From Bacteroidia bacterium (GTDB lineage Bacteria > Bacteroidota > Bacteroidia > Palsa-965): 64,000 nt of DNA. The notes under the pieces were generated by a model. That model ran no database searches. It was given only the letters and a program-made list of their open reading frames with translations, and had not been told where the DNA came from. Shown one piece after another: positions 8,919 to 17,596 of the stretch. Position numbers and translations under genes: made by a program. Where the stretch lies: NCBI GenBank assembly GCA_025454955.1, contig JALONL010000005.1, positions 117,837-181,836 on the forward strand, given 5' to 3'. Numbering within the stretch: position 1 is the first letter of the stretch; every line of letters starts with the position of its first letter.

Positions 8919-9949
8919 AAATTGCGGTAAATGGTGAGTTTATCGGGGCCCGAATGCGAGGCCGAATGCGGCAAAAGCGTAATGCGCGGAGCCTCTACGC
9001 CGGTGCCAAACTGCTGCGGCGAGGTAAAGATGCGTATTTCGTCCCACAACCCGGCATCGAGAAACGACTGCAGCAGGGCCGCCCCGCCTTCTACCAGCAC
9101 CGATTGCAGGCTGCGTTCGAAAAGCACCTGAACGATCTGACCCAGTTCGTTGTTGCCGGGTTCAAGCAACACGGTATCGCTGTAAGGATGCTGCTCATCG
9201 ATATAACTGAAAATAATGGTGGGTGCAGCCCCGTCGAACACGCGCAGGGCGTGGGGCAGGCGGTTGTGGCGGTCAATAACCAGCCGCACGGGGTGATGGC
9301 CGGCTGCCAAACGCACGGTAAGGTGCGGATCGTCGAAAAGTGCGGTGTGCGTGCCAATGAGTATGGCCGCCTCCTCGGCCCGCCAGGCATGAAGCAGGCG
9401 GTGCGAATCGGGCGAGGAAATAATGGCGCGGGGCTGATCGGGCGTGCGGCGGTGGTCGATGAAACCATCGGCCGTTTGTGCCCATTTCAGAATAATGTAG
9501 GGGCGGCGTTTCTCGTGCCAGGTGTAAAACCGGCGGTTCAGCTCGCGTGCTTCGGCCTCCAGCACGCCTGTAATTACTTCCACACCGGCCTCGCGCAAAA
9601 ACTGTATGCCACGCCCGCTCACGAGCGGATTACTGTCGGAACTGCCCACCACCACGCGCTTTATCTGCTTTTGGGCAATGAGGTTGGCACAGGGCGGCGT
9701 TTTTCCGTGGTGCGAACAGGGTTCGAGGTTCACATACAGCGTACTCTGGCTCAGTAATTCGGGCTGTGAACAATTTTTAATGGCATTTACCTCGGCATGT
9801 GGCCCGCCATACATCTGGTGCGCACCCTCGCCAATAACACGCCCGCCGCACACCAAAACCGAGCCTACAAGCGGGTTTGGGGCCACATGGCCGGCGCCGC
9901 CCAGGGCCAGTTCGAAACAACGCCGCATGTAATGCTCATGAATGTGCAT
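8915..9949 (-). CDS. ribD: Bifunctional riboflavin biosynthesis deaminase/reductase RibD
   Basis: 344 residues from the ATG at 9949 (MHIHEHYMRRCFELA). The N-terminal zinc deaminase domain shows GGPHAEVNAI and PCSHHGKTPPC, giving the His-Cys-Cys zinc ligands and catalytic Glu; the C-terminal reductase domain (about 145-344) contains VEGGAALLQSFL. It deaminates and then reduces the pyrimidine product of GTP cyclohydrolase II. The start lies 6 bases after a TAACTTTG promoter element, so the mRNA may be nearly leaderless. Another riboflavin gene, ribH, lies at 33 kb, so the pathway is dispersed. Confidence 0.96.
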   Translation of the reverse strand: MHIHEHYMRRCFELALGGAGHVAPNPLVGSVLVCGGRVIGEGAHQMYGGPHAEVNAIKNCSQPELLSQSTLYVNLEPCSHHGKTPPCANLIAQKQIKRVVVGSSDSNPLVSGRGIQFLREAGVEVITGVLEAEARELNRRFYTWHEKRRPYIILKWAQTADGFIDHRRTPDQPRAIISSPDSHRLLHAWRAEEAAILIGTHTALFDDPHLTVRLAAGHHPVRLVIDRHNRLPHALRVFDGAAPTIIFSYIDEQHPYSDTVLLEPGNNELGQIVQVLFERSLQSVLVEGGAALLQSFLDAGLWDEIRIFTSPQQFGTGVEAPRITLLPHSASHSGPDKLTIYRNL

Positions 9950-9955
9950 GGGCTG

Positions 9956-9963
9956 CAAAGTTA
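9956..9963 (-). promoter_or_regulatory. Candidate Bacteroidota -7 element for ribD (TAACTTTG)
   Basis: Exact match to TAnnTTTG on the minus strand, six bases before the ribD ATG. With the usual spacing from -7 to the transcription start, transcription would begin at or within a few bases of the start codon. Confidence 0.5.
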
Positions 9964-10015
9964 ATTTTACCGGCGATTATTACTAAAGACACTTCTGAAT
10001 TAATCGCTAATTCGG

Positions 10016-10023
10016 TATTTTTG
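10016..10023 (+). promoter_or_regulatory. Candidate Bacteroidota -7 element (TATTTTTG)
   Basis: Exact TAnnTTTG match 20 bases upstream of the ATG at 10044; divergent from the ribD promoter in the same 94-base spacer. Confidence 0.45.
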
Positions 10024-10043
10024 GCCACATCTTTTATCGGGCT

Positions 10044-10718
10044 ATGGCAGTTTACCGTTTTCGTATCTGGTTTGAGGACCAGGAAGACATCTATCGTGAA
10101 ATTGATGTGCAAACCAAACAATCGTTTGCCGATTTGCACCGCTGTATTCAGGAAGCGATTGGTTTCGACAATTCCAAAGACGCTTCTTTTTTCATCAGCG
10201 ATGATTTCTGGCGTAAGGGACGCGAAATTGCGCTCAATCCCAAACAGCAGGACGACGATGACGATGACGACTGGCGCCGTCCCAAAAAACCCGCGCCCAT
10301 ATCCATGCGCGATGCGCGTATTGCCGACTATATCGACGATCCGCACCAGAAAATACTCTACCTCTTCGACCCGCAGGCGCTGTGGACATTCTGCATCGAA
10401 CTCATTCGCATTGTGGAAGACGAGCCCAAAACGGTATATCCCAAAGTAAGCAAGTCGGTGGGCGCTGCGCCCAGGCAATACAAGGTAAACACACCTCCGC
10501 CCGATGTGGATGAGGACGAAGACCTGCTCGACGACGACGAGCCGCAAAAGGAACGCGCCTTCGTGGCCGACGAAAAATTTGGCGACGATCACGACAGCGA
10601 TGCCTTTGGCGAAGAAGGTGAAGAAGCCGGCGAAGAGGGCGAAGAAAGTGCGGAAGGCAGCGAAGAAGAAGCCGCCGACTTCGGTTTCGAGGGTGGCGAT
10701 TCACACGACGATTACTAA
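10044..10718 (+). CDS. Plasmid pRiA4b ORF-3-like protein (PF07929 type)
   Basis: 224 residues. The N-terminal part (MAVYRFRIWFEDQEDIYR, then TKQSFADLHRCIQEAIGFDN and ASFFISDDFWRKG) matches the pRiA4b ORF-3-like domain, a small fold with no settled biochemical role. The last 60 residues are extremely acidic (runs of EE/DE/EG) and low in complexity, so probably disordered. miaA follows after 11 bases, suggesting a shared transcript. The family name derives from a plasmid ORF and an IS1096 passenger gene, but there is no transposon here. Confidence 0.8.
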   Translation: MAVYRFRIWFEDQEDIYREIDVQTKQSFADLHRCIQEAIGFDNSKDASFFISDDFWRKGREIALNPKQQDDDDDDDWRRPKKPAPISMRDARIADYIDDPHQKILYLFDPQALWTFCIELIRIVEDEPKTVYPKVSKSVGAAPRQYKVNTPPPDVDEDEDLLDDDEPQKERAFVADEKFGDDHDSDAFGEEGEEAGEEGEESAEGSEEEAADFGFEGGDSHDDY

Positions 10719-10729
10719 GCCGTTTACGC

Positions 10730-11641
10730 ATGTGCGCCAGGCTGCTTGTGGTTATTGCCGGTCCTACTGCGTCGGGCAAAACTTCGGCTGCAATTCATCT
10801 CGCAAAACATTTCGGCACCGAAATCATTTCGGCCGACTCACGGCAGTTTTACCGCGAAATTCCCATTGGCACCGCCACGCCCGATTTGCAGGAACGGCAG
10901 GGCATTACACACCACTGGCTGGGCAATAAAAGCATTACCGAACCGGTGGATGCCGGCACCTACAGCCGCGAAGTACGCATACTGCTGCAACGTCTTTTTG
11001 AAACGCATCAGGTGGTCATTCTCACCGGCGGCTCCGGACTTTATATTGATGCCGTGCTGCGTGGCTTCGATGCTTTGCCCGAAGCTAACGAGGCGCTGAG
11101 AGTACAGTTGCAGCAGGAATTGGAGGAAAAAGGCATTGAGGCATTGCAGCAGAAATTAAGTACACTCGATCCGGTTTACTTTGCGCAGGTGGATATAAAT
11201 AATCCTGCACGGCTCATCAGGGCCATTGAAGTGTGTGTAACCACTGGCAAACCTTATTCCGAATTGCGGCAGAATAATGCGGAGCCGCTGGCTTATCCTT
11301 ACCTGAAATTTTGCATGGATTTGCCCCGCGAAACGCTTTATTCGCGCATTAACGAGCGTACACTGCACATGCTCGCGCAAGGGTTTGAAGCCGAGGCAAG
11401 GGCGGTGCTACCGTTCAGAAACGAGCAGGCTTTGCAAACGGTGGGGTATAAGGAATGGTTTGATTATTTCGATGGAAAGATTTCGCGCGATGAAGCGGTG
11501 ACGCTTATTCAGCAGCATACCCGGAATTATGCCAAGAGACAGGTTACGTGGAATCGGAGGGATAAGGAAATGATTTTTATTTCTCCCGATGATATTGCGG
11601 GAATGATTGCCCTGATTGAAGAAAAATTGAAATCACTGTAA
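10730..11641 (+). CDS. miaA: tRNA dimethylallyltransferase
   Basis: 303 residues. P-loop GPTASGKTSAA near the N-terminus, the DSRQFYR motif that binds the prenyl donor and tRNA, GGSGLYIDAVLRG, and the C-terminal GYKEWFDYFDG are all present. The enzyme adds the dimethylallyl group to A37 of tRNAs reading codons that start with U. Complete and of normal length. It is preceded by the pRiA4b-like gene and followed by a 334-base spacer packed with hairpins. Confidence 0.96.
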   Translation: MCARLLVVIAGPTASGKTSAAIHLAKHFGTEIISADSRQFYREIPIGTATPDLQERQGITHHWLGNKSITEPVDAGTYSREVRILLQRLFETHQVVILTGGSGLYIDAVLRGFDALPEANEALRVQLQQELEEKGIEALQQKLSTLDPVYFAQVDINNPARLIRAIEVCVTTGKPYSELRQNNAEPLAYPYLKFCMDLPRETLYSRINERTLHMLAQGFEAEARAVLPFRNEQALQTVGYKEWFDYFDGKISRDEAVTLIQQHTRNYAKRQVTWNRRDKEMIFISPDDIAGMIALIEEKLKSL

Positions 11642-11658
11642 TTTTTTTTGGCGAAGCT

Positions 11659-11850
11659 GCGGAAAGTTTCATCCGGAAAAGCCGGATAAAACTTTCCGCT
11701 AACCTGAAAAAAGTCTGTGCCTTTTTTCAGAATTATACATTGTCTTTCCTGAGATAAGTTATAAACTTATCTCAGGAAAAGCATCCGGTTTCTCTGCCCT
11801 TAGGGCAGGTAAACCGGACGCAGCTTCTCAGTTTCCGGCTTCGCCGGAAA
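11659..11850. repeat. Array of five consecutive inverted repeats
   Basis: The 334-base spacer between miaA and the GH3-like gene holds no ORF but five adjacent hairpins: 11659-11699 (outer stem GCGGAAAGTTT, inner ATCCGG), 11704-11730 (CTGAAAAAA), 11745-11779 (16-bp perfect arms TTTCCTGAGATAAGTT, 3-base loop), 11784-11818 (TCCGGTTT outer, CTGCCCT inner) and 11832-11850 (TTTCCGGC, loop TTC). The outer stem of the first also occurs at 53153-53192 with a different inner stem. None ends in a clear U-tract, so simple termination does not explain them. Confidence 0.85.
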
Positions 11851-11975
11851 GGGAGTGGGATTTAAATGGGATTAACCTGCGTGTAAATGGCGGTTTTCGG
11901 TTCAATCTCATTTTTTATTCCCGTTAAACTCATTAAGTTTACCACATCAGCATTTATACCGAAACCTGAACGTGC

Positions 11976-13496
11976 ATGGCTCTGTTTAATTCAATTGCTT
12001 CGTGGCTTATGGTAAAGCGGATGCATCAGATTGATCTGTTCCGCAAATACCCGCACGATGTGCAGAACGAATGGTTTCGCAAACTCATGCTTTCGGGAAA
12101 GGAAACCGAATTCGGGCAGTTGCATGGCATGGGTGAAATCAAAAACATGGATCAGTTTCGCGAGCGGGTGCCGCTGCACGGCTACGACGATCTCAAGCCG
12201 TGGATAGAACGCCTGCGCCGGGGCGAACAACACCTGCTCTGGCCTACCGATGTAAAATGGTTCGCCAAATCATCAGGCACCACGGGCGATAAAAGCAAGT
12301 TTATTCCGGTTACCGAAGAGTCGCTGTACGACTGCCATTACAAGGGCGGCAAAGATATGGTGTCTATTTATTGCAGCACGTATCCCAACCATCAGCTCTT
12401 TACCGGAAAAAACCTGGCGCTGGGCGGAAGCCACAAAACCGATTTCTACGACGATTACGAATCGTATCACGGCGATGTGTCGGCCATTATCATCCAAAAC
12501 CTTCCGCTCTGGGCCGAGTTGCTTCGTGCGCCGCAGATACAGATTGCGCTCATGAGCGAGTGGGAAGAAAAGCTGGAACTCATGGCCCGCTCCACCATGA
12601 AGGAAAATGTAACCAGCCTGGCCGGGGTGCCTTCGTGGATGCTGGTGCTGCTCAGACGCATACTCGATATCAGCGGCAAAAAAACAATTGCCGAAATATG
12701 GCCCAACCTCGAAGTGTATTTCCACGGCGGGGTAAGCCTTACGCCCTATCGTCCGCAGTTTGCCGAACTATTCGGACGCGATGTGAACCTGCTCGAATTG
12801 TATAATGCTTCCGAAGGTTTCTTCGGCATACAGGATGAGTGCAACGGCGATTTGCTGCTCATGCTCGACTACGGCATTGTGTATGAGTTCCTGCCTCCCG
12901 GCGAATGGGAAAAGCCCGACGGAAAAACCGTACTGCTGCCCGATGTATTGCCCGGTGTGCCTTACGCATTAATTATTAGTACTACCGGCGGACTGTGGCG
13001 CTACCGTGTGGGCGATACCATTGAGTTTACAAGTATTTTGCCCTATCGCTTTAAAATTACAGGCCGCACCAAACATTTTATCAATGTGTTTGGCGAAGAA
13101 GTAATGATTGGCAATGCCGAAAAAGCCCTGCACACTGCCTGCGAAAAAACCGGCGCTGTGGTGGGCGAATATACCGTGGCACCTTTGTTTATGGATAAAG
13201 ACGGCAAAAAAGGCGCACACGAATGGCTCATCGAGTTTACACAGCCACCCGAAGAGCCTGGCTATTTTGCCGAACTTTTGGACAATGCGCTCAAAGCAGC
13301 CAACTCCGACTACGAAGCCAAACGCTACCACAATTTTATTTTACAGCCTCCGGTAATACGAATACTGCCTTGCGGCACGTTTTACAACTGGCTGCGCGAC
13401 AGCAACAAACTGGGCGGCCAGTACAAAGTGCCCCGCCTGGCCAACGACCGCAAAGTGGCCGATGCCATTCTTAGTCAGTTGGAGGTGACACGCTGA
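11976..13496 (+). CDS. GH3-family adenylate-forming protein
   Basis: 506 residues. The nucleotide-binding signature KSSGTTGDKSKFIPVT is at about residue 92-108, and the later YNASEGFFG and TTGGLWRYRVGD motifs match the adenylating core of GH3 proteins, which in plants conjugate amino acids to acyl hormones. Bacterial members are common in Bacteroidota but their substrates are unknown, so acyl-adenylate formation is an inference from the family. Length is near the family norm and the frame is intact. The short secreted protein 28 bases downstream may be cotranscribed. Confidence 0.88.
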   Translation: MALFNSIASWLMVKRMHQIDLFRKYPHDVQNEWFRKLMLSGKETEFGQLHGMGEIKNMDQFRERVPLHGYDDLKPWIERLRRGEQHLLWPTDVKWFAKSSGTTGDKSKFIPVTEESLYDCHYKGGKDMVSIYCSTYPNHQLFTGKNLALGGSHKTDFYDDYESYHGDVSAIIIQNLPLWAELLRAPQIQIALMSEWEEKLELMARSTMKENVTSLAGVPSWMLVLLRRILDISGKKTIAEIWPNLEVYFHGGVSLTPYRPQFAELFGRDVNLLELYNASEGFFGIQDECNGDLLLMLDYGIVYEFLPPGEWEKPDGKTVLLPDVLPGVPYALIISTTGGLWRYRVGDTIEFTSILPYRFKITGRTKHFINVFGEEVMIGNAEKALHTACEKTGAVVGEYTVAPLFMDKDGKKGAHEWLIEFTQPPEEPGYFAELLDNALKAANSDYEAKRYHNFILQPPVIRILPCGTFYNWLRDSNKLGGQYKVPRLANDRKVADAILSQLEVTR

Positions 13497-13524
13497 GCGG
13501 CACCGTTTTTGTACTTTCACCTGC

Positions 13525-14310
13525 ATGAAAAAACTCGCTGTATTTTTGCTTCTGCTCCTGCCACTGCTTGCTGCCGATACGCAGAAAACAGCCGTTATTG
13601 CCGAAAAATCGGAGCAAATGCTTACCGATAATCTGGGCAATGTATATCTCGTTCTGGCCGACCGTATCCGCAAATTCGACCAGCGCGGGCAGTTTCAGAA
13701 AGAATTCAGCAATAAAAATTTCGGCTCCATTACTACGGCCGATGCCACCAACCCGCTGCGCATTCTGCTTTTTTACCGCGACTTTTCGCGCATTATTTTT
13801 CTCGACAACACACTGAGTCAGAACGGCGAACCCGTGCAGCTCGAAGCCCTGGGCTACCCGCTTACCACGCTCGCCGCCACTTCTTACGACAATGGCCTGT
13901 GGATTTACGACCAGCAGAATTTCGAACTGCTCAGGCTCAACCGCAATTTGCAGATTGAACAACGCACCGGAAATCTCTCGCAGCAATTAGGTATCGAGCT
14001 TCACCCCAACTTCATCCTCGAAAAAGACAACCGCCTGTTTATGAATAACCCCGAAACCGGTGTGCTGGTGTTTGATGTGTTTGGCACCTATTCCAAACAA
14101 CTTCCCCTGCCCGGTTTGTCGCAGTTTCAGATTGACGATGATGCGCTGGTTTGGTTTGACGGGAAGCAACTGCACAGCTATGCGCTGAGTACTTACGAAA
14201 ACAGCGTGTACGAAAAACCGGTTGACAGTCTGGCGCGTTCCATGCGCATAGAAAAGCCTGTGGTGGTGGTGCAGCGCAGCGATTCGGTGCTGATTTATCC
14301 GCGCCGGTAA
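13525..14310 (+). CDS. Secreted hypothetical protein, possible beta-propeller
   Basis: 261 residues with an N-terminal signal peptide (MKKLAVFLLLLLPLLAADT). No catalytic motif is recognised. Repeating short strands such as DNLGNVYLVLADRIRKFDQ and DNRLFMNNPETGVLVFDVFG look like NHL/propeller-type blades, so an export-targeted propeller is a guess. TACTTTCA, a weak -7 match, ends five bases before the ATG; alternatively it is read through from the GH3-like gene. Confidence 0.75.
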   Translation: MKKLAVFLLLLLPLLAADTQKTAVIAEKSEQMLTDNLGNVYLVLADRIRKFDQRGQFQKEFSNKNFGSITTADATNPLRILLFYRDFSRIIFLDNTLSQNGEPVQLEALGYPLTTLAATSYDNGLWIYDQQNFELLRLNRNLQIEQRTGNLSQQLGIELHPNFILEKDNRLFMNNPETGVLVFDVFGTYSKQLPLPGLSQFQIDDDALVWFDGKQLHSYALSTYENSVYEKPVDSLARSMRIEKPVVVVQRSDSVLIYPRR

Positions 14311-14404
14311 CAGTATATGTTAGGCTCAGATGAAATTTTACAGCCAATGTTTCAGGGCTGGGCAGAATGCGTTATTTTCGCTGCACACTTTTAACACCTG
14401 CACC

Positions 14405-14812
14405 ATGACTATTGACAACGGCACTGTTTACACACACGAATTTCGTTTCACCCAGAAAGATGTGGAGAAATTTGCGGCGGTAACCGGCGACAGCAATCCG
14501 GTTCACCTCGACGAGGCTTATGCGGCCACTACCATGTTTAAACGTCCCATTATGCACGGTTTCCTGGGCGGCAGTGTGTTTTCGAAAGTGTTTGGTACGT
14601 TGTTTCCCGGCGAAGGCACGATTTACCTTAAACAAAGCATGGCATTTATGCGCCCCATGTTTGTGGATACCGATTACGAAGTGCGCATGACGGTAAAAGA
14701 AGTAAACCGCGAGAAACACCGCGCCATTGTGGAAACCGTAATTGCCGACAAAAACACCGGCGATGTGGTGATAAACGGCGAAGCCACGGTGATGAACGTA
14801 AACCGCATTTAA
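14405..14812 (+). CDS. MaoC-like (R)-specific enoyl-CoA hydratase
   Basis: 135 residues from the ATG at 14405 (MTIDNGTVYTHEF); the longer frame upstream lacks family similarity. The hydratase-2 motif GDSNPVHLDEAYA carries the catalytic Asp and His, followed by PIMHGFLGGSVFSKV. Single hotdog domain, so a small MaoC type that works as a dimer. It hydrates trans-2-enoyl-CoA to (R)-3-hydroxyacyl-CoA. A TATTTTCG element (14373-14380) is a possible promoter. Confidence 0.92.
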   Translation: MTIDNGTVYTHEFRFTQKDVEKFAAVTGDSNPVHLDEAYAATTMFKRPIMHGFLGGSVFSKVFGTLFPGEGTIYLKQSMAFMRPMFVDTDYEVRMTVKEVNREKHRAIVETVIADKNTGDVVINGEATVMNVNRI

Positions 14813-14853
14813 TCCCACACACTTATCTGTGCTTCACACTGCCGGGAAAAAAC

Positions 14854-15012
14854 TCAGCAGCCGAAAATCTGTGCGCCAAAATATATCCCCACCAGCCAGA
14901 GCAGTCCTTTAATGAGGAAAAAGAGAAATGCGCCCACGGCGGCATACTTTTTCCATTTGCCGCGAGGCTTTTTTTCTTCTGATGTATCGGAAGGGAGATT
15001 TTGTTCCTCCAT
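14854..15012 (-). CDS. Small single-pass membrane protein, 52 aa
   Basis: An ATG at 15012 opens a 52-codon frame ending in TGA at 14854. The product starts acidic (MEEQNLPSDTSEEKK), has a basic patch (PRGKWKKY) and then one hydrophobic helix (AAVGAFLFFLIKGLLWLVGI) with a C-terminal Cys. The positive-inside rule predicts a cytoplasmic N-terminus. It lies 29 bases after the stop of the sensor kinase on the same strand and is probably cotranscribed. Function unknown; proteins of this layout (KKKWKKYA then one helix) seem familiar from other Bacteroidota, but this is recollection only. Confidence 0.65.
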   Translation of the reverse strand: MEEQNLPSDTSEEKKPRGKWKKYAAVGAFLFFLIKGLLWLVGIYFGAQIFGC

Positions 15013-15041
15013 ATAACCGGACAATTTACTGGCTTCTTAAA

Positions 15042-16508
15042 TTATGCGGTAAAGGTAAGGTTGAACTCGGTTCCTTCATCGGTTTTCATTTCGAGTTTGG
15101 CCGATAACCGCTCGCTGAGTTCTTCTACTAATTTTAGTCCGGTTCCTTCGCGGCTGTTGGGTTGCCAGGTGCCGTTGTCTTTTACTGTAACGGTAATAAT
15201 AGACCCTCTTTTTTCGAGTATGAGCTGGGTAAAGGGTTTCTGCTCGGGCGAAAAGGCGTGTTGTGCGCAGTTGAGCATGAGTTCGTTGATAATTACGGCA
15301 CAGAGCATGGCTTTGCTTAGCGGAAGCACGCAATTATCTATTTGTGTGGTGAGAATGGCATCTTCGCGGAAAGCAAGCAGTTTCATGCTTCCGGCCATGT
15401 CGATAAGGAAGTTGCGGAAATTGATTTGCGAAATATTGTCGCTCTGATACAACTGCCGGTGCAACTGATTGAGGCTGGCAATGCGCGCCTGAAGGTCTTC
15501 AAATAGTTTTGCGTGATGCTCGTCTTTTACTTCGCCTTTTTTCAGCCTTATCATATCGCTGATAAGGTTAAAATTATTTCGCACCCGGTGATTCACTTCG
15601 CGCAGCAGAAGTTGCTTTTCGGCCAGCGTTTCTTCGAGTTTTATCTGTGCTTCACGGCGGCGGTGTGTTTCGAGTGCCTGCGCCAGCAACTGCGCTATGG
15701 TGAGGGCAAACTTCTGTTCCGATACGTCCCAGTTACGGATGCGTGTAAGTTCTTCGTAACAAATCAGTCCGATCATTTTTCCGGCCACACGCACCGGCAC
15801 ATCGAGCATTGATTTAATATTAAACTTTCTGATGTAGCCTTCGGCAAGTTCACGGGTTTGCTCATCGTGTTCAGAGTCGATGGTAATGACAATATCTTCC
15901 GATTCGAGCAGTTGAAAATACTGCGGCAGGTCTTCGCGGCTGAGAATTACGTTTTCGAGCACCTTGTTATTCTCGCGGTCGTAGTTCATGATGCTTCTGA
16001 TGGCTGAAAAACCATCGTCGATGAGCCAGATGTTTACCCGTTCTACCTGCAGTGTATCGGCTGAGCGTGCGGCAATTTCGTAGAGTGCCGCCTGAAAATC
16101 GCCGTTTTGCAGCAGGGTCGATCGGGTAAGTTCGTCTTCTGTGCGTTTTTGCTGGTGCAGCTTTCCCCAATAGTCAACAGGTTCAGAAATGTTGCGCACA
16201 AACACCGCCATTTCGGTTTCCGAAATCTTTTCCTGAATCACACTGGCCGTAAACACCGAACCGTCAGACCGGGCCAACTGCCTGATTTCGGCACCGGTGT
16301 CCACGTTTAAATTTGCACCGGTTGACTCGAACAGAATGCGCGGCAGCGGCATGGGCGTGGTAAACTGGTCGAATGCAATGCCGTTTATTTCCCCGCCAAA
16401 TAATTTTTGTGCTGCTTTATTGCTGTAGGTAATCACCAGATCGTGATTGAGCAGCAATGTGGGCAAAGGAGATAAATCCAGCAAATGCTGTGAAAATGAT
16501 TCTGACAT
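15042..16508 (-). CDS. Cytoplasmic PAS-GAF-HisKA_2 sensor histidine kinase
   Basis: 488 residues with no signal or membrane helix. A PAS domain (about 10-120) is followed by a GAF domain (about 140-285; LMLDVPVRVAGKMIGLICYEE-like core), then HisKA_2 with LREVNHRVRNNFNLISDMI, where the first His is the expected phospho-acceptor, and HATPase_c (NELMLNCAQHAF, DNGTWQPN, GTGLKLVEELSERL). Same kinase class as the gene at the left edge. No response regulator is adjacent, so it is an orphan. The 52-aa membrane protein follows it. Confidence 0.92.
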   Translation of the reverse strand: MSESFSQHLLDLSPLPTLLLNHDLVITYSNKAAQKLFGGEINGIAFDQFTTPMPLPRILFESTGANLNVDTGAEIRQLARSDGSVFTASVIQEKISETEMAVFVRNISEPVDYWGKLHQQKRTEDELTRSTLLQNGDFQAALYEIAARSADTLQVERVNIWLIDDGFSAIRSIMNYDRENNKVLENVILSREDLPQYFQLLESEDIVITIDSEHDEQTRELAEGYIRKFNIKSMLDVPVRVAGKMIGLICYEELTRIRNWDVSEQKFALTIAQLLAQALETHRRREAQIKLEETLAEKQLLLREVNHRVRNNFNLISDMIRLKKGEVKDEHHAKLFEDLQARIASLNQLHRQLYQSDNISQINFRNFLIDMAGSMKLLAFREDAILTTQIDNCVLPLSKAMLCAVIINELMLNCAQHAFSPEQKPFTQLILEKRGSIITVTVKDNGTWQPNSREGTGLKLVEELSERLSAKLEMKTDEGTEFNLTFTA

Positions 16509-16594
16509 ATTTACCAGTGGCTGAATGGTTAAATTTGCCCGGGCGGTAACTGCGAAATAAGTACTTCCCGAATTCAGCTAAAGGTAATAAAAGC

Positions 16595-17425
16595 ATGGAA
16601 TTTGTTGTAAACGATGGCATAACGCTTTACTATGAGTTAAGCGGAAAGCCCGATTCGGAATATGTACTGGTGTTTTTAAACGGTCTTTCGCAAAGCACGG
16701 TGGCGTGGACAGGCATTGCCCCGGCCTTTGCCGGCGAGTATGCCGTGCTGCTGGTTGATCTTGCCGATCAGGGACGTTCGGGCAGCAGCGCGGTTTACCG
16801 GAGCTATGATGCACATGCGGCCGACGTGGCGGCGTTGTTGCAGCATGTGAATGCAGGCAGGGCCATTTTAGTTGGCATTTCATACGGCAGTGCGGTGGCG
16901 CAGCATCTGCTGGTAAATCATGCACAGCTATGCGCCGGGGCGTTGCTGCTTTCGACCTTTGCACACAGCACAGCGCATTTCGAGGCCATTGGCGAATGCT
17001 GGAAAGCTGCGCTGCTTGCCGGCGGCTATGCGCTTATGCTTGATGTGATGTTGCCCACTGTGCTTGGCAAAACGTATTTCGAAAAGCCGTTTATTCCCAT
17101 TGCCACATTAAAGGAAAGCCGCGTAGCTGCCAACCTTCAACCCGAACGCCTGCTGCGACTGATGCAGGCTACCGAAAACCGCGGCGATTACCGCAACACA
17201 CTCTGCACAGTGAAAGCTCCCGTAAGTGTGGTGCAGGGCGAAGAAGACATACTCATTCCGCCCGATGTGGCCCGGCAGGTGGCCGATGCAATTCCCGATG
17301 CAGAATTTACTGTAATTGAACGCGCCGGACATACGCTCAATCTCGAAGCTATTCCGCAAACAATTGGTGCATTGCGAAAACTGCTGGAGCGGGTGGAGCT
17401 GCGCAGCACACAGGCAGAAAAATAA
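16595..17425 (+). CDS. Alpha/beta hydrolase
   Basis: 276 residues. The nucleophile elbow is GISYGS (Ser about residue 92), and the acid and base are likely in GEEDILIPP (Asp) and AGHTLNLE (His), completing the triad. The oxyanion region FLNGLSQSTVAW follows strand 3. Closest in appearance to the haloperoxidase/3-oxoadipate enol-lactonase branch, but the substrate cannot be assigned. The last residues (RSTQAEK) and the stop codon lie inside the left arm of a 95-base nested inverted repeat, so the element appears to supply or overlap the end of the gene. A diverged copy of this tail occurs 196 bases further on. Confidence 0.88.
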   Translation: MEFVVNDGITLYYELSGKPDSEYVLVFLNGLSQSTVAWTGIAPAFAGEYAVLLVDLADQGRSGSSAVYRSYDAHAADVAALLQHVNAGRAILVGISYGSAVAQHLLVNHAQLCAGALLLSTFAHSTAHFEAIGECWKAALLAGGYALMLDVMLPTVLGKTYFEKPFIPIATLKESRVAANLQPERLLRLMQATENRGDYRNTLCTVKAPVSVVQGEEDILIPPDVARQVADAIPDAEFTVIERAGHTLNLEAIPQTIGALRKLLERVELRSTQAEK

Positions 17426-17536
17426 AAACTCGTACACCCCTCGCAGGTCTTCTAAGACCTGCGAGGGGTATTGGTACAAATTATTTTTCTGCCTGTGTGC
17501 GGAGTTTCTGCTACAAACTCAATACCTGTTCAAAAA
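17401..17536. repeat. Direct repeat copy 1 with nested palindrome
   Basis: 136 bases repeated at 17597-17732 with one visible difference at the palindrome centre. Inside are 19-bp outer arms (17406-17424 and 17482-17500, GCACACAGGCAGAAAAATA) and a 34-bp inner palindrome at 17436-17469 (arms ACCCCTCGCAGGTCTT), then a small hairpin at 17502-17520. It also holds the stop codon of the alpha/beta hydrolase. Confidence 0.95.
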
Positions 17537-17596
17537 TCGGTTGTTGAAAATAATAATAGGGCAAGCGAACAGAAAACTGCAGGCGCGATTGCATTT

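Noticed and set aside
10044..10718. Transposon passenger gene (IS1096 TnpR-like naming)
   Set aside because: The family name is historical; no transposase or terminal repeats surround the gene and it is packed against miaA.
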